From Treponema sp. OMZ 787 (GTDB lineage Bacteria; Spirochaetota; Spirochaetia; Treponematales; Treponemataceae): a DNA stretch of 64,000 nucleotides. Both the position numbers and the translations under genes were made by a program. Position 1 is the stretch's first letter. Every line of letters begins with the position of its first letter. Below, in pieces: positions 53,087-61,580 of this stretch. The notes under the pieces were generated by a model. The model saw nothing but the letters and a program-made list of their open reading frames with translations. It made no database searches and was not told the origin of the DNA. The DNA is taken from contig NZ_CP051198.1 of NCBI RefSeq assembly GCF_024181225.1, positions 1,426,001 to 1,490,000 on the forward strand, written 5' to 3'.

Positions 53087-53468
53087 GTGGTCCAATATAA
53101 CATGGATAAAGAAAGTTGCTTGATATATGAAGGTGTCTTTTTTAGAATTGAATGGTTTTATGATAGAGCAGGATATAGTCAAGCATTTGAATACTTTAAA
53201 AAAACATCGCCTTCTCAAAAACGAAAATTTCTTCTGTTAGTAAAGAAAATAGGTGATTTCGGTAAAATATTTGATAAAACAAAGTTCAGGTATGAAGGAG
53301 ATGAAATTTATGCATTTAAACCTCAGCCTGATAGATATTTATGTTTTTTTAAGAAAGAAAATAATCGTAACAAATGTCTTTTGTAAACGAACAAATAAAC
53401 TACCACCAGCGGAAAAAACAATTGCTTTAGAAAATAAACAAATATATGAACATTTATATGAGGAGTGA
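53087..53468 (+). pseudogene. Cassette 24a: RelE/HigB-type toxin, frameshifted
   Basis: The first frame (from GTG 53087 or ATG 53102) reads IYEGVFFRIEWFYDRAGYSQ to IYAFKPQPDRYLCFFKK and stops at 53386. The family C-terminus KKIIVTNVFCKRTNKLPPAE to HLYEE is in another frame, ending at 53468. The break is near 53355-53362 in an A-rich stretch. The same lesion is in cassette 26. A programmed shift is possible but no standard slippery site is evident. Confidence 0.75.
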
Positions 53469-53475
53469 TGTGATT

Positions 53476-53751
53476 ATGGAAGAATCGACCTTTGATAAAT
53501 ACATAAAAAATGATATAAAACAAAAAAAGAAGTTTGATAAAGAGTATAATAATTTTCTATTGTCAGAATTTATACTTGAAAAGATGGAAGAAGAAAATAT
53601 GTCTGTTAGAGAACTTGCAAGAAAGGCTGAAGTATCACCGACAATCATTCAAAAATTAAGAAATAATAAAACAGCCGATAAAATAAATTATCAAACTTTT
53701 TTATCTGTTGTAAATTCTCTCGGATACAGGGTAAACATAGAAAGAATATAA
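53476..53751 (+). CDS. Cassette 24b: XRE-family antitoxin
   Basis: 91 aa. A helical N-terminal part is followed by a helix-turn-helix (MSVRELARKAEVSPTIIQKL) and SVVNSLGYRVNIERI, the standard HigA-like ending. A GTG at 53470 could be the start, since AGGAG is 4 bp before it and 10 bp before the ATG. It lies just after the toxin stop. Confidence 0.83.
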   Translation: MEESTFDKYIKNDIKQKKKFDKEYNNFLLSEFILEKMEEENMSVRELARKAEVSPTIIQKLRNNKTADKINYQTFLSVVNSLGYRVNIERI

Positions 53752-53754
53752 AAG

Positions 53755-53819
53755 TGCTAACACCCACTTCAACCTGACATTGCGGAGTAGCCGCAAAGCA
53801 GGTTAAGCGAATGTTAGAC
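53755..53819 (+). other. attC site 24
   Basis: 65 bp, boxes TGCTAAC and GTTAGAC; left arm reads CACTTC in place of CGCTTC. Confidence 0.9.
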
Positions 53820-54547
53820 AGATGCCTTACGGCACAATTAACTGCAACTTTGAAAAAGTAGGGTGTATTTTTTTGTAAATTAAAGTGTAAAACCCAAATT
53901 AAAAGCTTAGGTTCTTTGAGTAAAGTTATGTTTTATTATAATATTTACTTGGATAAGAAAAATAAATTTTTATCTAAGAATTTTAAAACTTGCTAAGGAA
54001 ATCAACTAGTTAAAAGTCCTTCGGACGGTCTGGTAATTATAATAATTACTTTCTAAGGAAAAATAACTTTTATCTGAGTGTTTTTAAACTTTTTAAGGAA
54101 ATCGACGAGTTAAAAGTCCTTCGGACGGTCTGTGTTTATAATAATTGCTTTCTACAGAAAATTAAAATACATCTAAGTATTTTAAACTCGTTAAGGAAAT
54201 CAATAAAATAAAAGTCCTTCGGACGGTCATGGTAATTATAATAATTAACTTGTTAAGTAAAATAAAACTTTTATCTAAGGATTTTAAAACTAGTTAAGAA
54301 AATCAACGAAATAAAAGTCCTTCGGACGGTCACGGTAATTATTATAGTTATTTGTTAAGTAGTAATAAAATTTTAGCCTTACAGTAAAATTTTAAGCTTT
54401 TTTTATTGAATATGTAGTAATAAAAGCGAAATAGTGTGAGATTAAGAGGATAATTGTTAAGATAAGTGGGATAGGTAAAATAAAATCATCTAACACCCGC
54501 TTCAACCTGATATTGCGGAGGAGCCGCAAATGCAGGTTAAGCGAATG
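53814..54547 (+). repeat. Cassette 25: gene-less, four ~100-bp units
   Basis: Four hairpin cores at 54016, 54116, 54214 and 54317 (100, 98 and 103 bp apart), each with a downstream TATAAT or TATTAT and an A-rich SD-like stretch. This is the largest array of the unit. It lies between the two copies of the toxin-antitoxin cassette. Confidence 0.8.
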
Positions 54548-54553
54548 TTAGCA
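54488..54553 (+). other. attC site 25
   Basis: 66 bp, boxes ATCTAAC and GTTAGCA; TGATATTGCGG in place of TGACATTGCGG. Confidence 0.9.
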
Positions 54554-54632
54554 TGACACCGCTTCCGCGGTGCAAAAAAAGAATAGTTTTTATAAATTTT
54601 AGCATACCATGTATTGACATCGTATCATAAAA

Positions 54633-55014
54633 GTGGTCCAATATAACATGGATAAAGAAAGTTGCTTGATATATGAAGGTGTCTTTTTTAGAATTGAATG
54701 GTTTTATGATAGAGCAGGATATAGTCAAGCATTTGAATACTTTAAAAAAACATCGCCTTCTCAAAAACGAAAATTTCTTCTGTTAGTAAAGAAAATAGGT
54801 GATTTCGGTAAAATATTTGATAAAACAAAGTTCAGGTATGAAGGAGATGAAATTTATGCATTTAAACCTCAGCCTGATAGATATTTATGTTTTTTTAAGA
54901 AAGAAAATAATCGTAACAAATGTCTTTTGTAAACGAACAAATAAACTACCACCAGCGGAAAAAACAATTGCTTTAGAAAATAAACAAATATATGAACATT
55001 TATATGAGGAGTGA
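54633..55014 (+). pseudogene. Cassette 26a: RelE/HigB-type toxin, frameshifted duplicate
   Basis: Same as 53087-53468, with the same frame break. Only one difference (near the cassette start) was noticed between the two copies, so the lesion predates the duplication. Confidence 0.75.
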
Positions 55015-55021
55015 TGTGATT

Positions 55022-55297
55022 ATGGAAGAATCGACCTTTGATAAATACATAAAAAATGATATAAAACAAAAAAAGAAGTTTGATAAAGAGTATAATAATT
55101 TTCTATTGTCAGAATTTATACTTGAAAAGATGGAAGAAGAAAATATGTCTGTTAGAGAACTTGCAAGAAAGGCTGAAGTATCACCGACAATCATTCAAAA
55201 ATTAAGAAATAATAAAACAGCCGATAAAATAAATTATCAAACTTTTTTATCTGTTGTAAATTCTCTCGGATACAGGGTAAACATAGAAAGAATATAA
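55022..55297 (+). CDS. Cassette 26b: XRE-family antitoxin, duplicate
   Basis: Same 91-aa antitoxin as at 53476. Cassettes 24 and 26 have the same gene content but different attC sites. Confidence 0.83.
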   Translation: MEESTFDKYIKNDIKQKKKFDKEYNNFLLSEFILEKMEEENMSVRELARKAEVSPTIIQKLRNNKTADKINYQTFLSVVNSLGYRVNIERI

Positions 55298-55300
55298 AAG

Positions 55301-55364
55301 TGCTAACACCCGCTTCAACCTGACATTGCCTTTACGGCAATGTCAGGTTGAGCAGATGTTAGGT
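55301..55364 (+). other. attC site 26 (near-perfect hairpin)
   Basis: 64 bp, boxes TGCTAAC and GTTAGGT. The arms CAACCTGACATTGCC and GGCAATGTCAGGTTG pair perfectly over 15 bp with a 5-nt loop, so the usual inner asymmetry is gone. Confidence 0.88.
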
Positions 55365-55389
55365 TGACCCTTCGGGCGGAGGATTAAAA

Positions 55390-55983
55390 ATGAGTAGAAC
55401 ACTGTGTTTAAAAATACTTTATGTTATAATACTTGCATTGCTGGGGATTATTGTTTATTGGATTATATCAAATACTAGCGAGGAGCATCGATTTATTACT
55501 TCTCTTTTTATTGCTCTATTTTTGCTTATACCCGGAAGAGTAAACCAATACTTTTATCAAGATTTCTACATAGGTAGAAAGTATTTGGATAAAGATGATT
55601 TAGATAAAGCGTTATATTACTTTTTAAAATTTGAGCACTGTATTGAGGAAAAGCCATGGAAAAAAAATATTTTATGGATGACATGGTCTTTCTCTATCTA
55701 TACTATAGATATCTTAGCCATGGTTAAAAACAATATTAGTACTGTTTATATAAGAAAAGAACAATATGAAGAAGCAGAAAAATATATTAACGATGCTTTA
55801 AATATTGATGGTAAATATCCACTTCCGTATTTTAATCTTTCTATCATTAATATGGTTAATGGTAAGAAAGAAGAATGTATGAATAACATTGAAAAGAGCA
55901 GAAAATTGGGAATGAATAATAGCAAAGTAGATAAGTTTATAAGAAATATGCAGTCTATGTATGCTGATATTCAATCTGTTTGA
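55390..55983 (+). CDS. Cassette 27: membrane-anchored TPR-like protein
   Basis: 197 aa. Two hydrophobic helices (about 8-28 and 37-52) precede tetratricopeptide-like helices (YLDKDDLDKALYYFLKFEHC, QYEEAEKYINDALNIDGKYP, LPYFNLSIINMVNG). GGAGG precedes the ATG. Cassette 55359-56055 starts with CCC-TTC-GGG. Binding partner unknown. Confidence 0.75.
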   Translation: MSRTLCLKILYVIILALLGIIVYWIISNTSEEHRFITSLFIALFLLIPGRVNQYFYQDFYIGRKYLDKDDLDKALYYFLKFEHCIEEKPWKKNILWMTWSFSIYTIDILAMVKNNISTVYIRKEQYEEAEKYINDALNIDGKYPLPYFNLSIINMVNGKKEECMNNIEKSRKLGMNNSKVDKFIRNMQSMYADIQSV

Positions 55984-55995
55984 AAGTAAAAATAA

Positions 55996-56061
55996 ATCTA
56001 ACACCCACTTCAACCTGACATTGCGGAGGAGCCATAAATGCTGGTTAAGTGAATGTTATGT
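55996..56061 (+). other. attC site 27
   Basis: 66 bp, boxes ATCTAAC and GTTATGT, with several arm mismatches (GCCATAAATGCTGG), so it is degrading. Confidence 0.85.
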
Positions 56062-56160
56062 GGACTTTGTATTGATCCAATTGTGCTACAAGGAAAATCC
56101 TCATATTGTCAAGGTAAAAGCTTTGTATAGAATTATGATAAATGAAGCAGGAGTATAATT

Positions 56161-56718
56161 TTGTTTAATCAACTCTCTCTCCCCGATGAAGTGGAGTGTA
56201 TTTTTAGTGAGCTCCGAATTCCGCCACGATTATATGCTCATTTACTGCTTGTTCACGATGTTGCAAATAAATTAATTGATGCCATATCTGTTACTTGGAA
56301 TACTCTGAACATTGATAAAAATCTTGTTGTGTCTGCTGCAGCTACACATGACATTGGAAAATGTATCCACACAAATGAGCTTTCAGAAGAAGGTCATAAA
56401 CACGAACAGGAAGGAAAACGATTGCTAATCTCGCTTGGTGTACCGGAAGAAAAAGCAAAGTTCGCTGCTACACATGCAACATGGTCAGAAAAATCAACTA
56501 TTGAAGATATTTGTGTTTCTCTTGCGGATAAAATTTGGAAAGGAAGTAGAATGAAGGAGCTAGAAGATTTATTAATTGAAAAAATCTCTAGTGCAACAAA
56601 AATGGAACGATGGGAAATTTTCAGCTTATTGGATTCTATCATAGAAAATATTACAAAAGATGCCGATAAGCGACTAGCTTTTCAAAATAATTTTCCCACT
56701 ATGTGTAGAACCATATAA
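56161..56718 (+). CDS. Cassette 28: HD-domain phosphohydrolase-like protein
   Basis: 185 aa starting at TTG 56161 with AGGAG about 8 bp upstream. HD-fold residues appear in HLLLVHDVANKL-like LLVHDVANK, the HD pair in AATHDIGKC, and HKHEQEGKRLL and AATHATW. It probably hydrolyses a phosphate ester or nucleotide. The frame that reads through 56062-56158 upstream may be a remnant of another gene. Last recognisable cassette. Confidence 0.78.
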   Translation: MFNQLSLPDEVECIFSELRIPPRLYAHLLLVHDVANKLIDAISVTWNTLNIDKNLVVSAAATHDIGKCIHTNELSEEGHKHEQEGKRLLISLGVPEEKAKFAATHATWSEKSTIEDICVSLADKIWKGSRMKELEDLLIEKISSATKMERWEIFSLLDSIIENITKDADKRLAFQNNFPTMCRTI

Positions 56719-56764
56719 TAAAAAAATTATTTTATTCTGTATAAAAATTTAATAAATAAAAAAC

Positions 56765-56800
56765 ATCTAACACCTGCTTACTCTGCAAATGGTGCGTAAT
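56765..56800 (+). other. Degenerate attC remnant at the array end
   Basis: ATCTAACACCTGCTTACTCTGCAAATG-like sequence (26 bp; box ATCTAAC at 56765-56771 is intact) lacks the right arm and right box. It marks the distal limit of the array. Confidence 0.5.
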
Positions 56801-56845
56801 AAAAAATAATGTGAATTTTAATGCTAAAGATAAGGAGTATATAAA

Positions 56846-57337
56846 ATGACAATAACGATAATATCACCTCTTATGTTGATGATTTTTTATTTTCTTTTGT
56901 TGTATGGTGGAGTAGCATTTGTGCAAAACAAGAAGTTTTTTTCTTCAGCCCCAAAAGAAGTTTATGATGCTGTTCCCGACAGAAAAGAAAGATTTCATGG
57001 TGCCCATATAATCGGTTGGATTATAATTGCAATTGCTTTTCTTATTTTTTTGAGTTCATTTATATTTGGAGCATGGAACGGAATACATAATAATTTTAAT
57101 TTTATCGAATTCTTTATAAGATTTTTAATTATGCTTTATGGAATGGAAACTTTCGATATTGTGTTTTTCGATTGGGTGCTTCTATGCCATTCTGATTTCT
57201 TCCCTAATTTTTATCCTGAAGTTAAGGATATCGTAGGCCCCCATTTGTTTGGATTTAATTGGAAGCCACATATTATTCATTACATTGTATATATTCCGAT
57301 TTGTGCTGCACTAGCGTGGTTATGCACTTTATTTTAA
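56846..57337 (+). CDS. Membrane protein, four helices, 163 aa
   Basis: Hydrophobic segments at about 3-22, 52-72, 90-108 and 140-160, with RFHGAHIIGWIIIAIAFLIF and FFDWVLLCHSDFF. Resembles small uncharacterised membrane proteins; no named family. GGAG precedes the ATG. First gene beyond the array. Confidence 0.65.
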   Translation: MTITIISPLMLMIFYFLLLYGGVAFVQNKKFFSSAPKEVYDAVPDRKERFHGAHIIGWIIIAIAFLIFLSSFIFGAWNGIHNNFNFIEFFIRFLIMLYGMETFDIVFFDWVLLCHSDFFPNFYPEVKDIVGPHLFGFNWKPHIIHYIVYIPICAALAWLCTLF

Positions 57338-57348
57338 GGAACCTAGTT

Positions 57349-58140
57349 ATGAGCAAGAGAATTGAAATATTAAATTCGTTTTATGCTGATACCGATGAAG
57401 ACAGCCGATTAGACAGAAGCCGTCATGGACAATTGGAGTATATTACTACAATGAACTATATTCACCGATATGCAAAAGCCGGAGCTAAAATCTTAGAGAT
57501 TGGTGCCGGTACAGGCAGGTATTCCATTGCACTTGCAAAAGAAGGATATAAGGTAACGGCTGTTGAACTGGTAGAAAGCAATCTTGAGGTGCTGAGAAAA
57601 AACGGCAGCGGTATTAAAAATATCGTTTCTTATCAGGGGGATGCCTTAAATCTTGATAGATTTGAAGATAATCAATTTGACATTACATTATTATTGGGTC
57701 CGATGTATCATTTATATGATAAAAAAGATGTACATAAAGCATTGGATGAAGCAATTCGCGTTACAAAAAAAGGTGGAATAATTTTGACAGCTTTTCTTTC
57801 GGTATATGCTATTATGAATAACAATTACCTTAAAGAAAATCTTGCCGCAGGTATAAAGATGAACTTTGATGATGATTATAAAGTTAAGCATTTTGAAGAA
57901 CAGCTGTTTACAGGCTATGATATTGCAGAATTTGAACAACTTTTTGAATCTCATAAGACAAAGTATCTGACTACGGCAGCTGTAGACAATATTTTGGAAT
58001 CGGCAGAAGGTAGAACTGATTTTAAAATGCCGGATAGCGACTTTGACTTATTTGTTAAATATCACTTAGCGACATGTGAAAAACGGGAATTGCTCGGTAC
58101 TTCCAGTCATCTATTATATATATGCAAAAAAGAAGATTGA
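57349..58140 (+). CDS. Class I SAM-dependent methyltransferase
   Basis: 263 aa. Motif I is ILEIGAGTGRYSIALAKEG, motif II VTAVELVESNLEVLRK, motif IV FDITLLLGPMYHLYDKKDV and the post-motif GGIILTAFLS. AAGGA is 8 bp before the ATG at 57349; a longer in-frame start would overlap the upstream gene by 79 bp. Acceptor unknown. Confidence 0.85.
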   Translation: MSKRIEILNSFYADTDEDSRLDRSRHGQLEYITTMNYIHRYAKAGAKILEIGAGTGRYSIALAKEGYKVTAVELVESNLEVLRKNGSGIKNIVSYQGDALNLDRFEDNQFDITLLLGPMYHLYDKKDVHKALDEAIRVTKKGGIILTAFLSVYAIMNNNYLKENLAAGIKMNFDDDYKVKHFEEQLFTGYDIAEFEQLFESHKTKYLTTAAVDNILESAEGRTDFKMPDSDFDLFVKYHLATCEKRELLGTSSHLLYICKKED

Positions 58141-58288
58141 ATGAATATGCAAAATAGTTTTCTATTGAGAAATAAAAATTATGCCGAATTTCTTGTTAAA
58201 AACTCATAAAAGTGATACAATAGTTGTAGTTATAATATTTTACCGGAGTTAAAAAATATACGGTAAAATATTATAAAAAGGAGTAAAA

Positions 58289-58546
58289 ATGAATACTAAA
58301 AAAGAGGTGTATAAATCAATAGAAAATAATGAATGGGAGTCCGTAAAAAATTTTTATGATCTTAGTACCGGTTTTACAAGAGCTGCTGAAGATATGATTA
58401 TGCAAACTGAAAAATTTGATATTGTACTGGATAAACAAGATATAAATAATTTAAAAGAAAAAGCTGCCGTAGCCGGTGTACAATATGAAGTTTTTGCTGC
58501 AAGTATTTTACATCAATACTTATCCGGAAAACTGATAGAAAAATGA
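58289..58546 (+). CDS. CopG/BrnA-like orphan antitoxin
   Basis: 85 aa. DIVLDKQDINNLKEKAAVAG and VQYEVFAASILHQYLSG match the CopG-antitoxin family pattern (L...D...LK..A...G..YQ.....LH.Y..G). GGAG precedes the ATG. No toxin gene is adjacent. Confidence 0.7.
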   Translation: MNTKKEVYKSIENNEWESVKNFYDLSTGFTRAAEDMIMQTEKFDIVLDKQDINNLKEKAAVAGVQYEVFAASILHQYLSGKLIEK

Positions 58547-58566
58547 AAGCTTAAATTATCCTCACT

Positions 58567-59305
58567 ATGAAACAATATACATTTTACATTTTCGATATGG
58601 GTTCTACCTTATTGGAATTCCATAATCCAATATGGAATGAAGATGAAATACTTAAAACCAGCCATAAGCGCATGATAACCCATGTTGCAAATATTTATGG
58701 TCAGCCTATTGCCGATAAAATCAATAAAGAAGTGATTTTACCTTGGTATGACTATGTTGAAAATGAGCGTAAAATTAAAAGAATAGAATACCGTATCTGT
58801 GAAGCCTTGTTTTTAAAATTTTACGAATTGGGAATTCATATTTCTTATAAAGAAATTATCGAAATATTAAAAAAAGATTATCTTGATTTTTATAATTATG
58901 CCCATCCGAATGAAAGAGTAATTGATTGCCTTAAACTATTAAAGGCTAAGGAGTATAAAATTGGTGTTGTTTCAAATATCATGTATCCTCAAGAAATATA
59001 TATTGAAATTTTTAATAGGGTAGGGCTTGACACGTTTATTGATAATTATACTTTTAGCTATGAAAATACATATATGAAACCTAATCCTTCTATTTTTTTA
59101 CGAAGCGCTTATGCAGCTAAATGCGAAAATTTCTGAAACGCTTATGGTGGGAGATAATGAAAAAGTCGATATTATAGGAGCAAAAGCTGTAGGATTAAAA
59201 ACCTGTTTATATGACAAAGATAAAAAATATAAACAGCACCAAGCCGGCTTGTATATTAATAATTTTATGGAGCTTATTGATTTTAAGGTACACTATGGAT
59301 TGTAA
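58567..59305 (+). pseudogene. HAD-superfamily hydrolase gene, frameshifted
   Basis: The first frame has motif I IFDMGSTLLEF and IGVVSNIMYP, then KPNPSIFL, and stops at 59136. Motif IV ETLMVGDNEKVDIIGAKAVG continues in the next frame to 59305. The frame break lies near 59115-59130. The encoded product would lack the metal-binding acidic residues of motif IV unless frameshifting occurs. Confidence 0.78.
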
Positions 59306-59331
59306 ATTTATATTTTTAAGGTAGGTATACA

Positions 59332-60318
59332 ATGGATGCTCAAATTATAGCTGCTGCAAGATTAGAATCAAGCGGGAAATATGAGGAAGCTCTAATTGCT
59401 TATGAAAAAATTATCGTCGAAAATTTAAGCGTTTCGGATGCATTGTATTTAAAAAGATCTATTGCGGCTTGTAAATATTATCTAAAAGACTATGAAAGTG
59501 CCGAAAAAGCATTTATTAAAATTTTGGAAGAAGACAAAATAAGTGCCGATGAAAGAGGTGATATTGAAGATTGCTTGTACCTATGCTGTTTATATGGAAA
59601 TAAGATAGAAAAGGCTGAAAGATATTTTACTAATAAATTGAAATTATCTGAAAATAATTATGAAGAAAACTTGTGGAATTACTGGTATTTGGGTCAAATA
59701 TATTATTTAAAAAAAGATTATTTAAAGTCAGAGCTTATGTATAAAAAGGCCTTGGATGCTGCAAAAAAATCTAATAATGCAAGAATAAAGTTCTTTTTGG
59801 CTCATTTACTCGGTATTCAAATTATTTTAAAAAAGTACGATGAGGTATGGGAAAATATCGAAAAAAATAATGAATATGAAGATAAGTCATCGGGTCTGTA
59901 TAAAATAGTGCAGGGCATATTAACAAAATGTACTCATCCTAATGATAGTAATTGGAAAAAAATATATGATCAAGGAATGGAAGAAGCTAAAAATGAAAAA
60001 TTTGAAGAAAATATTGAGTTAGGAAATCGGTTATTGAAATATCTGGAGTTAAAACAAGAAATTTCTCAATTTCTTGATAAAAACGGCCGTATTGTAAGGT
60101 GGCCTAAAAAAAATTATGACAAAATAAATGTCTTAAAATATTTGCAAGAAAAATTCGATCCCGATAAAAAATACTCTGAAATTGAAGTAAATGAGCTTTT
60201 AAAATCTTGGCATACTTTTAACGACCACGCACTTTTAAGGCGTGAACTTTTTGATAAATTCTTATTGGAGCGGACTCCTGATTGTAAAGAATATTGGGTT
60301 ACTAGGGAGAAAGTTTAG
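59332..60318 (+). CDS. TPR-DUF2087 fusion protein
   Basis: 328 aa. Residues 5-215 are tetratricopeptide-like helices (ESSGKYEEALIAYEKII, LKDYESAEKAFIKILEE, YYLKKDYLKSELMYKKALDA). The C-terminus (about 250-325) is a DUF2087 domain: KNGRIVRWPKKNYDKINVLK, KYSEIEVNELLKSW and DHALLRRELFDKFLLER. DUF2087 resembles a winged helix and is usually fused to HTH domains, so a regulatory role is plausible. AAGG precedes the ATG. Confidence 0.72.
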   Translation: MDAQIIAAARLESSGKYEEALIAYEKIIVENLSVSDALYLKRSIAACKYYLKDYESAEKAFIKILEEDKISADERGDIEDCLYLCCLYGNKIEKAERYFTNKLKLSENNYEENLWNYWYLGQIYYLKKDYLKSELMYKKALDAAKKSNNARIKFFLAHLLGIQIILKKYDEVWENIEKNNEYEDKSSGLYKIVQGILTKCTHPNDSNWKKIYDQGMEEAKNEKFEENIELGNRLLKYLELKQEISQFLDKNGRIVRWPKKNYDKINVLKYLQEKFDPDKKYSEIEVNELLKSWHTFNDHALLRRELFDKFLLERTPDCKEYWVTREKV

Positions 60319-60320
60319 CT

Positions 60321-60941
60321 ATGTTACAATTACGGTTTAAAAAACTTTATTTTATTTTAGCAGTTATAACTATTGGTTTAGCGATGGCTATATTTTTAAC
60401 TGCCGGTTACTTGAACAGCAATAACAAGGCTAAATCTTATTTTATTGGCAGGATAGAAAATTTTGATGGTTATTTTGTAAATGACAATTATATCCTTGTC
60501 AATTTTTCCGGTAATGGAAGTTATCTTTATGGAGGAATAATACATAAAGATAAATTTCAAGATGGAAAAAACTTATCTGCTGAAAACATTGAAAGTTGTT
60601 TAAATGCTGAAAATATTTATAAGTTTAAATTAAATAATTATTCTGATAATGCTGTGATATATATCGGGAATTATGATTCGGATAAAAATATAGAAGTATT
60701 TTTTTATGAATTTATGGGTTGGAGTATTGAATTTCCTATAGAAATTACGCCCTCAGGTATAGTGCAAAAACACGGTGTGTTTAATAATATAGTTGTTACT
60801 TTTTCGGTAATACTGCATACGCTTCCTGTTTATATTTTTGTATTTATATGCAGTATACTATTATTACTTGTTTTGATAATTTATATAGGTATAAAACTTT
60901 TAAGGTTTATAAAAAATAATATTTATTCATGGAAGCTTTAA
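60321..60941 (+). CDS. Membrane protein with extracytoplasmic domain, 206 aa
   Basis: Helix 1 at about 9-30, extracytoplasmic domain (about 31-155, predicted beta-rich), helix 2 at about 160-190. Not recognised. It starts 2 bp after the TPR-DUF2087 stop with GGGAG upstream, so the two are co-transcribed. Confidence 0.6.
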   Translation: MLQLRFKKLYFILAVITIGLAMAIFLTAGYLNSNNKAKSYFIGRIENFDGYFVNDNYILVNFSGNGSYLYGGIIHKDKFQDGKNLSAENIESCLNAENIYKFKLNNYSDNAVIYIGNYDSDKNIEVFFYEFMGWSIEFPIEITPSGIVQKHGVFNNIVVTFSVILHTLPVYIFVFICSILLLLVLIIYIGIKLLRFIKNNIYSWKL

Positions 60942-60974
60942 TTTTTAAAGCTTTGTTGTAAATCGGAGGTTTGA

Positions 60975-61580
60975 ATGCGTGAGTATGTATATATTTGGAA
61001 TAATCCAAATAAAAATTATATTATTGCTTCCGGTATTGAATTTAAAGATATTGTAAGCATAGATAAAAATAAAAATTACCTTTTATTATCGCATGAATCT
61101 GAAATTGCAGAATATGATTTAAATACCCGATTTGATTATATCAGGTCTAATAAAATAGACGGTTTATTAAAAGAAGATATATATAGTTTTGGAAATTTTT
61201 CTTGGGTCCCATATACTGGAGAAATACTTCCTATACTTTCAAAAAAAACTGTTGCGGAGCTGCTTTATTTTAACCATATTACAGAACCATTTGATAAAAT
61301 CATTTTTGAGGAGCTATTAAATGAATATTTAGCCTTTGCACATGATGACGGCTGGTTTTTAAAAATGTATTATGATAATTTTCAGTTTATAAATAAAATA
61401 CTTGAAAAGATAAATAAGAAATTTTCTTGTTACATTAACACATCAGAATTCCAAAAAGGACTTTATGCCTATTGGATAGATAAAAACGGTATAGAAACAG
61501 AAATTATATCTGATGATATAGATAAAATTTTAAATAAAAGGAAATGGAAGCATAGATGCCCGTATATTTTCAAAAGATGA
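60975..61580 (+). CDS. Unknown protein, 201 aa, possible immunity protein
   Basis: No signal peptide and no recognised family. Aromatic, acidic composition (YVYIWNNPNKNYIIASGIEF, YLAFAHDDGWFLKMYYDNFQ) like many contact-toxin immunity proteins. GGAGG precedes the ATG. Its last nine or so residues read through the start of the RHS remnant in a different frame, so the original C-terminus has probably been replaced by recombination. Confidence 0.55.
   Translation: MREYVYIWNNPNKNYIIASGIEFKDIVSIDKNKNYLLLSHESEIAEYDLNTRFDYIRSNKIDGLLKEDIYSFGNFSWVPYTGEILPILSKKTVAELLYFNHITEPFDKIIFEELLNEYLAFAHDDGWFLKMYYDNFQFINKILEKINKKFSCYINTSEFQKGLYAYWIDKNGIETEIISDDIDKILNKRKWKHRCPYIFKR

Noticed and set aside
31491-56771. 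A CRISPR array, suggested by the many regularly similar palindromic repeats
   Set aside because: The repeats are about 65 bp, spaced 0.6-2.2 kb apart, and have attC boxes; no cas genes are present.
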